DNA from: DATBFX01 sp036558305
GTDB taxonomy: Bacteria; Chloroflexota; Chloroflexia; Thermomicrobiales; UBA6265
Length of the DNA: 8,295 nt
Direction: 5' to 3'
Assembly (NCBI GenBank): GCA_036558305.1
Contig: DATBFX010000557.1
Coordinates: forward strand, 1-8,295
Shown piece by piece: positions 1 through 4,615 of the stretch (position 1 is its first letter; every line of letters starts with the position of its first letter). The notes under the pieces were generated by a model that made no database searches, was not told the DNA's origin, and worked only from the letters and a program-made list of their open reading frames with translations. The position numbers and the translations under genes were made by a program.

Positions 1-189
1 TGCCTCGAATTCCACGGCACCGACGTCCCCTTCTGGGACGCCCTCGTCGGCACCGGCACCCCGCTCATCGCCGGTGGTAAGGTGCGGGTGCCCGAGGCGC
101 CGGGCATCGGCGTCGAACTCGACCTGGAAACCGTTCGCCGCTACGCTGCTCCGGGCGAACCGATCTTCGGCGACCCTCCCGCGCGTTGA
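1..189 (+). CDS. Enolase-superfamily enzyme (mandelate racemase / muconate lactonizing type), C-terminal end only
   Basis: The frame is open from base 1 and ends at TGA 187-189, giving the last 62 residues of a protein that begins outside the window. The segment contains FHGTDVPFW, then PLIAGGKVRVPEAPGIGVEL and LETVRRYAAPGE. This is the usual closing part of mandelate racemase/muconate lactonizing enzymes: a strand that returns to the N-terminal capping domain (the V-P-x-x-P-G-x-G-V-E-L stretch), then a short helix. In the family a TIM barrel uses Mg2+ to abstract a proton next to a carboxylate, typically in sugar-acid or aromatic-acid breakdown. The catalytic Lys/Asp/Glu/His residues lie upstream of the window, so the substrate cannot be named. 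The gene stops 25 nt before the AraC gene on the same strand, so shared transcription is possible. Confidence 0.82.
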   Translation, partial: CLEFHGTDVPFWDALVGTGTPLIAGGKVRVPEAPGIGVELDLETVRRYAAPGEPIFGDPPAR

Positions 190-214
190 ACAACTCCATG
201 CGTAGGGAAGCACC

Positions 215-985
215 ATGGTCTTTTCCATCGACGCGAGACCGTCGGATTCGCCCTTCGTCAACGAAATCTGGCGTGCCCGCAGCGAGCGCGCCGGGTCGTT
301 CGTCTCGATCGCCGCCACCCAGTGGGAGATGGTCGTGACGAGACACCACGGCAAGCTCACCACGCTGACCGTGCGAGGGCCAGAAACGACCGCGACGCCC
401 CTCTCCTATCCTGAGGACGGGGAGTGGTGCGGCATCCGCTTCAGGGTCGGCACCTTCCTGCCGCCGCTACCCGTCGGCGACCTCGTCGATCGCGGGGTGA
501 GCCTGCCGGAGGCAGGCAGCCAATCCTTCTGGCTCCAGGGAGCGGCCTGGCAGTTCCCGGACTACGAGAACGCGGACACGTTCGTCGATCGTCTCGTCCG
601 CGAAGGTATCCTCGCCCACGACCCCGTGGTCGAGACCGCCCTGAAAGGCCACCCGACCGACGTCTCCCGGCGCTCCGTGCAGCGCCGCTTCGTGGAGACA
701 ACCGGGCTAACCCAGAACACGATTCGCCAGATCGAACGCGCCCGCCGTGCGATGACCCTCCTCCAGCAAGGCGTCGCGATCCTCGATGTTGTCCATGAGG
801 CCGGTTATTACGATCAGCCGCACCTGACCAGGTCGCTGAAGCGGTGGCTCGGCCAAACGCCGGCGCAAATCGTCGGCGCGATCCAGACCGGTCAGTTGTC
901 GTTTCTGTACAAGACACTGCCCGTCTTCTCGGTCAGAATCGGAAAGCAGACGTCCGATCGAGAGCAACCGGAGCAGGAACGATGA
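215..985 (+). CDS. AraC-family transcriptional regulator
   Basis: 256 residues. The start ATG is preceded by AGGGAAG (204-210) with a 4-nt spacer. The C-terminal part (about 143-220) is an AraC-type double helix-turn-helix. The first unit is around VSRRSVQRRFVETTGLT (150-166). The second is around ILDVVHEAGYYDQPHLTRSL (189-208) and is followed by KRWLGQTPAQI, the signature ending of AraC DNA-binding domains. The GYYDQPHLTR segment matches the consensus G-[FY]-x-[DS]-[QS]-[PS]-[HY]-[FL]-x-R. The N-terminal 140 residues would form a ligand-sensing domain; FRVGTFLPPLP and FWLQGAAWQFPDYENAD resemble AraC proteins with a compact cupin-like sensor, but the ligand is not readable. It probably acts as a dimer on promoter DNA. 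Its TGA overlaps the ATG of the next gene (ATGA), so the two are translationally coupled and the neighbour is a likely target. About 35 residues follow the DNA-binding domain and carry no recognised motif. Confidence 0.9.
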   Translation: MVFSIDARPSDSPFVNEIWRARSERAGSFVSIAATQWEMVVTRHHGKLTTLTVRGPETTATPLSYPEDGEWCGIRFRVGTFLPPLPVGDLVDRGVSLPEAGSQSFWLQGAAWQFPDYENADTFVDRLVREGILAHDPVVETALKGHPTDVSRRSVQRRFVETTGLTQNTIRQIERARRAMTLLQQGVAILDVVHEAGYYDQPHLTRSLKRWLGQTPAQIVGAIQTGQLSFLYKTLPVFSVRIGKQTSDREQPEQER

Positions 986-1560
986 GAAAAGTGATCGTCT
1001 CGACCTACGTGACCCTGGACGGCGTGATTCAGCCCCTGGATTGGTCCGCCGAGTACCCGAGTCAGGTGTCGCGCGAAGAGCGTGGGCAGTACGCGCGCGA
1101 TCTCCTCTTCAACGCCGACGCCCTACTCCTGGGGCGAGAGACCTACGAGATCTTCGCCCAGGTCTGGCCCACCAGAACCGCCGCCGACGACGGACCGGGG
1201 GAAGCGGGGTCCACCGACCGGATCAACAGTCTCCCCAAGTACGTCGCCTCGACCACGCTGCAAGAACCCCTCGCCTGGAACAACTCGACCCTGCTCAAGG
1301 GCGACGTCCCGGAGGAGGTCGCCAGGCTGAAGCAGCAACCCGGTCAGTCGATCATCATGTACGGTTGTGGCGAGCTCGCGCGCACCCTGCTGGAGCACGA
1401 CCTCATCGACGAGTTCCTGTTCTGGGTCTACCCGGTCGTCCGCGGCAGCGGTACCCGCCTCTTCGGAGGCGCTACGAGGGCGGACCTCAGACTCGTCGAG
1501 ACCCGAGCGTTCGGCGCCGGTTTTGCCGTCCTCACCTGTCAACCGACGAGAAACGAGTGA
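982..1560 (+). CDS. Dihydrofolate reductase-like / RibD C-terminal domain protein
   Basis: 192 residues from ATG 982, which overlaps the stop of the AraC gene as ATGA and has an AGGA-type ribosome site at 975-978. The frame is open further upstream, but only inside the regulator. Family motifs run in order: STYVTLDGVIQ (7-17), ALLLGRETYE (47-56), the SLPKYVASTTL strand (83-93), IIMYGCGELARTLL (124-137) and FWVYPVVRGSGTRLF (147-161). This is the RibD-C fold (PF01872), an NADPH-binding Rossmann-like fold related to DHFR and to the riboflavin reductase domain. The usual G-S-G before E-L is G-C-G here (Cys129). Stand-alone proteins of this type are widespread and mostly uncharacterised. They are annotated as DHFR-family but usually are not the housekeeping folate enzyme, so the substrate is unknown. 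Co-translation with an AraC regulator suggests an inducible reductase. Confidence 0.88.
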   Translation: MRKVIVSTYVTLDGVIQPLDWSAEYPSQVSREERGQYARDLLFNADALLLGRETYEIFAQVWPTRTAADDGPGEAGSTDRINSLPKYVASTTLQEPLAWNNSTLLKGDVPEEVARLKQQPGQSIIMYGCGELARTLLEHDLIDEFLFWVYPVVRGSGTRLFGGATRADLRLVETRAFGAGFAVLTCQPTRNE

Positions 1561-1615
1561 CGAACGAGTGCCCCGTCTCGTCCCCGATTGGCCGACTCTC
1601 TCGATAAATGGCATG

Positions 1616-1630
1616 GAGCCGCGGCGGCTC
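1616..1630 (+). terminator. Possible weak terminator hairpin after the DHFR-like gene
   Basis: GAGCC-GCGGC-GGCTC forms a five-pair stem with a five-nt loop, or six pairs with a three-nt loop. It lies 55 nt after the stop of the DHFR-like gene. A pyrimidine-rich but not T-only stretch follows (TCTGGCTCTTCC). The stem is short and there is no true U-tract, so this could be chance in GC-rich DNA. Confidence 0.25.
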
Positions 1631-1661
1631 TCTGGCTCTTCCTCGGCATCCATGAGCGAGC

Positions 1662-1667
1662 TATGCT
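1662..1667 (+). promoter_or_regulatory. Candidate -10 hexamer upstream of the VOC gene
   Basis: TATGCT lies in the 175-nt gap before the VOC gene, 68 nt before its ATG. The hexamer 17 nt upstream is TTCCTC, a poor -35, so support rests mainly on the -10. The same hexamer occurs on the - strand upstream of the universal stress gene (3160-3165). The remainder of the 1561-1735 gap shows no gene. Confidence 0.22.
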
Positions 1668-1735
1668 CTCAGCCGAGCGCGAACCGAGTGGCGCCCACGG
1701 AGAGGAGTTCGCGCGAACGGGAAGGACACCCCGGC

Positions 1736-2131
1736 ATGGCCGTTCACCTGGACGCGATCAGTATCACCGTCGAGGACATGGCGCGGTCGCTTGCGTTTTA
1801 CCGCCGGTTGGGCCTGGACCTCCCGCCCGAACGCGACCGCGAGCCGCACGTCGAGACCGCTCTTCCCTCGGGCCTGCGGGTGCTCTGGGATACCGAGGAG
1901 AGCCTGAAGCAGGTCGTGCCGGGTTTCCAACCCCCGGTTCCGGGCGGCCAGCGGATCGGCCTCGCCTTCCTGGCCGGCAGCCCCGCCGAGGTCGATGCCC
2001 TCTACGACGAACTCATCTCGCTCGGCCACAAGGGCGAGCACGCGCCGTGGGACGCGATCTGGGGCCAGCGCTACGCCATCGTCCGGGACCCGGACGGCAA
2101 CGAGGTCGCCCTCTTCGCCCCCCTGTCCTGA
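1736..2131 (+). CDS. VOC-superfamily protein (glyoxalase / bleomycin-resistance fold)
   Basis: 131 residues from ATG 1736, chosen because GAAGGA (1721-1726) sits 9 nt upstream and homology-like sequence begins at once. The frame is open far upstream without recognisable content. The protein has one paired beta-alpha-beta-beta-beta unit set. The first module starts with SITVEDMARSLAFYRRLGLDLP (9-30) and the second with RIGLAFLAGSPAEVDALYDEL (73-93). It closes with RYAIVRDPDGNEVALFAP (112-129), the typical VOC ending. Positions that usually hold metal ligands are changed: Ala7 for the first-strand His, Gly75 in the second module and Ala125 for the terminal Glu. A metal-dependent glyoxalase or dioxygenase is therefore unlikely, and a ligand-binding or sequestering role fits better. 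The length is normal for single-chain VOC proteins that dimerise. It ends 4 nt before the end of the convergent universal stress gene. Confidence 0.87.
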   Translation: MAVHLDAISITVEDMARSLAFYRRLGLDLPPERDREPHVETALPSGLRVLWDTEESLKQVVPGFQPPVPGGQRIGLAFLAGSPAEVDALYDELISLGHKGEHAPWDAIWGQRYAIVRDPDGNEVALFAPLS

Positions 2132-2135
2132 CCGC

Positions 2136-3086
2136 CTACCGTTCCACCGCCTCCACCCGCGCCGACGCTGGTACCAACAGCACCGGCGCCTTCCCCTCCC
2201 GGATCAGCTTCTCGGCGGTGCTACCCAGCAGCCAGCGGCGGAAACCGCTGCGGCCGTGACTGGTCATCACGACCAGGTCGCCCTCCTGCGTCGCGTCCTC
2301 GATGACGAGTACGGGAGGACCCTCGACCACGGCGGTCGTCACCGGCACCCCGCCGGTCCCCGCCTCCTTCGTCGCGTCGTCCAGATTGGCGCGCGCCGCC
2401 GTCTTCAACTCGTCCTCGATCTCCGTGTAGATCTCGCCGGAATAGCCGTCGACACCGACGGGAGTCGGCATCACCAGTGCCGACGGGTTGATCGCCTGGA
2501 GCAGGTGAACCGGGATCTTCAGGTGTGTCGCGATTGCGGTCGCCACCGGTAGCGCCTCGGCCGCCAGCGGCGAACCGTCGAGCGGCACCAGCAGACGCCG
2601 GATCTCGACGGGGCCGACGTCCGCATTGGCGTCGCTGGGTCGCACGATCAAGACCGGTACGTGCGAGGCGCGGGAGACGCGATCGGCGACGCTGCCGAAC
2701 CTCAGACGGGCAACGGCGCCGCGACCGTGGCTCGCCATCACGATCAGCCCGCACCCGAACCGGTCCACCGCCGCCAGAATCTCCTCGGCCGGATCGCCCG
2801 CGGCGACCTCGAAGCGCGGTTCCGCGGGAAGGGCGGCACTCCACCGGCTCGCCGCGTCGCGCAGCGCGGTTTCCGCCGCCGAGTGCTTGGTCCGGTCGAC
2901 CTCGGCCGCCGTCGTCTTGACGTGACCGGTCAGCGACCGCACCGGCTCCGCCTCCGCCGTCACCTCGAAGAAGACGATCTCGCCGTCGGTCCCGGCGAGC
3001 GCCGCGCCGTACGGAATCGCCTGCTCGGCGAGCGGCGACCCGTCGAGCGGCACCAGAACGCACGTCTTACCCGCAACCTCGGCCAA
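2136..3086 (-). CDS. Tandem-domain universal stress protein (UspA family)
   Basis: 316 residues on the - strand. The start is TTG (3086-3084), supported by AAAGGGGG just upstream; the nearby ATG at 3102 is out of frame. Two UspA domains lie in tandem. Domain 1 (about 8-150) opens with CVLVPLDGSPLAEQAI, and domain 2 (about 164-306) opens with RLLVPLDGSPLAAEAL. Each ends in the nucleotide-binding loop G-2x-G-9x-G-[ST]. In domain 1 this is ASHG (118-121) followed nine residues later by GS (131-132), and in domain 2 it is TSHG (275-278) followed by GS (289-290). The first Gly of the canonical loop is Ala in one and Thr in the other, which still usually fits ATP-binding Usp proteins. There is no signal peptide or membrane span, so it is cytoplasmic. 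Family members bind ATP or AMP and support survival under stress; the exact role is unknown. It has its own promoter region and no operon partner in the window. Confidence 0.93.
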   Translation of the reverse strand: MAEVAGKTCVLVPLDGSPLAEQAIPYGAALAGTDGEIVFFEVTAEAEPVRSLTGHVKTTAAEVDRTKHSAAETALRDAASRWSAALPAEPRFEVAAGDPAEEILAAVDRFGCGLIVMASHGRGAVARLRFGSVADRVSRASHVPVLIVRPSDANADVGPVEIRRLLVPLDGSPLAAEALPVATAIATHLKIPVHLLQAINPSALVMPTPVGVDGYSGEIYTEIEDELKTAARANLDDATKEAGTGGVPVTTAVVEGPPVLVIEDATQEGDLVVMTSHGRSGFRRWLLGSTAEKLIREGKAPVLLVPASARVEAVER

Positions 3087-3091
3087 GTTGG

Positions 3092-3099
3092 CCCCCTTT
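3092..3099 (-). promoter_or_regulatory. Ribosome binding site that decides the TTG start of the universal stress gene
   Basis: On the - strand the sequence reads GAAAGGGGGCCAAC and then TTG. The purine-rich block ends 5 nt before the TTG. No in-frame ATG exists until the codon for Met117 deep inside domain 1, so TTG 3086 is the best start. The GTG at codon 12 would cut into the first beta-strand. Confidence 0.65.
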
Positions 3100-3122
3100 C
3101 ATCCTCTGTCCACCGACCGTCC

Positions 3123-3140
3123 TCGCCGGCGCACCGGCGA
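3123..3140 (-). other. Hairpin in the probable leader of the universal stress gene
   Basis: TCGCCGG-CGCA-CCGGCGA is a perfect seven-pair inverted repeat with a four-nt loop. It lies 37 nt upstream of the TTG start and downstream of the TATGCT -10 candidate, so it would be near the 5' end of the mRNA. It could stabilise the transcript or be an operator; nothing in the sequence decides between these. Confidence 0.4.
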
Positions 3141-3159
3141 ACGGCCCTCCTGACCCGTC

Positions 3160-3165
3160 AGCATA
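3160..3165 (-). promoter_or_regulatory. Candidate -10 hexamer for the universal stress gene
   Basis: TATGCT on the - strand, preceded by GTCG, about 75 nt upstream of the TTG start. At 18-nt spacing the -35 would be TTCGCC (3184-3189), which matches TTGACA at three positions only. The call rests on position and on recurrence of the same hexamer before the VOC gene. Confidence 0.27.
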
Positions 3166-3253
3166 CGACGAATGGCACGATCGGGCGAAGGCATCGGGAA
3201 GCAGGGAATGGGAAAAAGGAGAAGCGACCCCTCGACCTGTTCCCTGTGCCCCA

Positions 3254-3281
3254 TTGTCACGCCCAAACATGCGAAACCAAT
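3254..3281 (+). promoter_or_regulatory. Weak promoter candidate for the SH3-repeat gene
   Basis: TTGTCA (3254-3259) matches the -35 consensus at five of six positions. At 16-nt spacing the -10 would be ACCAAT (3276-3281), with only three matches. The CCATTG/CAATGG inverted repeat (3251-3256 and 3278-3283) overlaps both elements, which is where a repressor site would be expected. Transcription would begin near 3288, leaving a leader of about 110 nt. Confidence 0.22.
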
Positions 3282-3385
3282 GGCATCTCGCGTGCGTAGC
3301 TAGGTAATGAGACGCGGTCACGCGGGGGGCGTGCACGCGTCGAATGCGGTCCTGGGTAGAACCCGAGTGCCGAGGTCCGCCTGCT

Positions 3386-3395
3386 GGGGGGAAGG
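3386..3395 (+). promoter_or_regulatory. Ribosome binding site that decides the start of the SH3-repeat gene
   Basis: GGGGGGAAGG followed by CAACC lies directly before ATG 3401. The in-frame ATG at 3344 has no such site, and starting there would put 19 extra residues ahead of the signal peptide. ATG 3401 is therefore preferred. Confidence 0.55.
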
Positions 3396-3400
3396 CAACC

Positions 3401-4519
3401 ATGAGCGGCCAACGTCCTCGCTCGGAGCCGTCGCGCTTCCGATACGCCTCGCTTCTCTTGGTCGCGCTCGTCGCGATGGCCGGGCTGGCGATCTCCGTGG
3501 TTCCGCACGGCGCGGGCGCGGCCGATTTCGCCGTCGGCGACACGGTCGTCGTCGATACCGATGCCCTCAACCTGCGTGCCGATGTCGGCACCGACGCCGA
3601 TGTGGTGACGGTCCTTGAGAACGGTACCACCGCCACCGTCACCGACGGACCGCAGGACGCGGATGGCTACACCTGGTACAAGCTCGACGTTGCAGACGGC
3701 TCGGCCGGATGGGCCGCCGGCGATTTCCTCGCGCTCGCCGGGGCCCAAGATCCCGGTTTCGCCGAGGGGGATCGGGTCGCCGTGGTCGACGGTGCACTCA
3801 ACCTGCGCGACGACGCCGGTCTCTCCGCCAACATCCTCGACGTGATGGCCGACGGTTCCACCGCCACGGTCCTGAGCGGTCCCGTCTCCGCCGACGGACT
3901 CCCCTGGTACCAACTCGACACCGACGACTACGGTCAGGGGTGGGCGGCCGGCGGGTTCCTCGCCCTGGCGAGCGACGAGACCTTCCCGGTCGACGCCGCG
4001 TTGATCGTCCAGACCGGCGACGGCAGCAACCTCAACCTGCGCGAAGAACCGACCATCGACGGCGCCTTGATCGACAAACTGCCCGACGGGTCCCGCGTGG
4101 TGGTCCTCGATGGACCGCAAAGCGCCGACGGCTACGACTGGTACCAACTCGACACCGACCTCGGCACCGGCTGGGCCGCCGGCGAGTTCCTCGCCGCTCC
4201 GACCGACGCGATCGCGGTCGGCGACACCGTGACCGTCGTCGACGGCACCCTCAACCTCCGCGACGACGCCGGGCTTTCCGCCAACGTCATCGACCAACTT
4301 CCCGACGGCACCGTCCTCGAGGTGAGCGACGGCCCGGTCAGCGCCGACGGCTACACCTGGTTCGAGGTCTCCAACGACGACTTCGGCCCCGGCTGGGTCG
4401 CCGGCGAATTCCTCGAGGTCAACGCGAGTACCGGCGACGAAACGCCGACCACGACCGCCACGACGACTGCCACCGCGACCGAAACCCCACCGCCGACGCC
4501 GACGGGAACGCCGGTTTAG
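3401..4519 (+). CDS. Secreted protein with four SH3b repeats and a Thr/Pro-rich tail
   Basis: 372 residues. A basic N-terminus (Arg5, Arg7, Arg12, Arg14) is followed by a hydrophobic core at about 16-34 and small residues up to GAGA-ADF near 40, consistent with a cleavable signal peptide. Four SH3b (bacterial SH3-like) repeats follow at about 43-112, 120-189, 195-266 and 271-340. Each carries a [AN]LNLR strand, then a [DN]G turn, GP-x-x-[AS]-x-DG, a Trp-aromatic pair, and closes with GW[AV]AG-x-FL. The last 32 residues are rich in Thr and Pro (TPTTTATTTATATETPPPTP) with no membrane anchor or sorting motif after them. SH3b domains commonly bind peptidoglycan or other wall peptides, and no catalytic domain is present, so this may be a wall-binding or adaptor protein. 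Thr-rich tails are often O-glycosylated or act as linkers. The gene is convergent with a glycosyltransferase operon. Function is inferred from domains only. Confidence 0.88.
   Translation: MSGQRPRSEPSRFRYASLLLVALVAMAGLAISVVPHGAGAADFAVGDTVVVDTDALNLRADVGTDADVVTVLENGTTATVTDGPQDADGYTWYKLDVADGSAGWAAGDFLALAGAQDPGFAEGDRVAVVDGALNLRDDAGLSANILDVMADGSTATVLSGPVSADGLPWYQLDTDDYGQGWAAGGFLALASDETFPVDAALIVQTGDGSNLNLREEPTIDGALIDKLPDGSRVVVLDGPQSADGYDWYQLDTDLGTGWAAGEFLAAPTDAIAVGDTVTVVDGTLNLRDDAGLSANVIDQLPDGTVLEVSDGPVSADGYTWFEVSNDDFGPGWVAGEFLEVNASTGDETPTTTATTTATATETPPPTPTGTPV
3527..4420 (+). repeat. Four tandem SH3b-coding repeat units
   Basis: Approximate units are 3527-3736, 3758-3967, 3983-4198 and 4211-4420, with a period near 75 codons. 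Units 2 and 4 are closest: by hand alignment 37 of 62 residues are the same between 128-189 and 279-340, including the 12-residue run LNLRDDAGLSAN. Their DNA in that run differs at only a few positions, mostly third codon positions. Units 1 and 3 are more diverged. This points to internal duplication within the gene. Confidence 0.8.
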
Positions 4520-4574
4520 CGGTCGACTCCGGCGGCGGTTGCGGGAGAGCGGTCGTTCGAATCGATCTGACACT

Positions 4575-4603
4575 GAGGGCGGGGGCCAGGAAGCTCCCGC
4601 CTC
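4575..4603. terminator. Hairpin between convergent genes, possible bidirectional terminator
   Basis: The left arm GAGGGCGGGGGC (4575-4586) pairs with the right arm GCTCCCGCCTC (4593-4603) as eleven pairs, with one bulged G and one G-T pair, around the loop CAGGAA. It lies in the 96-nt gap between the SH3 gene stop (4519) and the glycosyltransferase stop (4616), where a terminator for both would be expected. Neither side has a clear run of T, so Rho-independent action is uncertain. Confidence 0.5.
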
Positions 4604-4615
4604 GGCCTTCAGGGG

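Larger units (their letters stand above)
3087..3400. other. Divergent intergenic region between the universal stress gene and the SH3-repeat gene
   Basis: This 314-nt stretch holds no convincing gene. It contains the stress-gene leader hairpin (3123-3140) and a purine-rich tract on the + strand (3196-3224) with three GGGAA units and an AAAGGAG motif that has no start codon behind it. It also contains an inverted repeat CAGGGAA/TTCCCTG (3202-3208 and 3240-3246), a second one CCATTG/CAATGG (3251-3256 and 3278-3283), and a ten-base palindrome GCGTGCACGC (3329-3338). The heptamer AATGGCA appears at 3171 and 3280. These probably include the promoters and operators for both flanking genes, but their roles are not demonstrated. 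Confidence 0.55.

Noticed and set aside
65..349. Small - strand ORF across the enolase-family end and AraC start
   Set aside because: Arg-rich shadow with no motif, overlapping two supported genes.
1367..1735. N-terminal extension of the VOC frame back to 1367
   Set aside because: The extension is Ser/Arg-rich, overlaps the DHFR-like gene, and the ribosome site GAAGGA fits ATG 1736.
2221..3063. Second - strand frame of 280 codons within the universal stress gene
   Set aside because: Arg/Gly-rich overlapping frame; the 316-residue frame holds two complete UspA domains.
3213..3240. Possible small gene after the AAAGGAG motif on the + strand
   Set aside because: No ATG, GTG or TTG lies within the usual distance, so the motif is more likely part of the purine tract.
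3344..3400. Upstream start for the SH3-repeat protein
   Set aside because: No ribosome site before 3344, and it would place 19 extra residues before the signal peptide.
3257..4573. Long - strand ORF (438 codons) antisense to the SH3-repeat gene
   Set aside because: Its apparent repeats merely mirror the SH3 repeats, and it starts in an Arg-rich low-complexity stretch.
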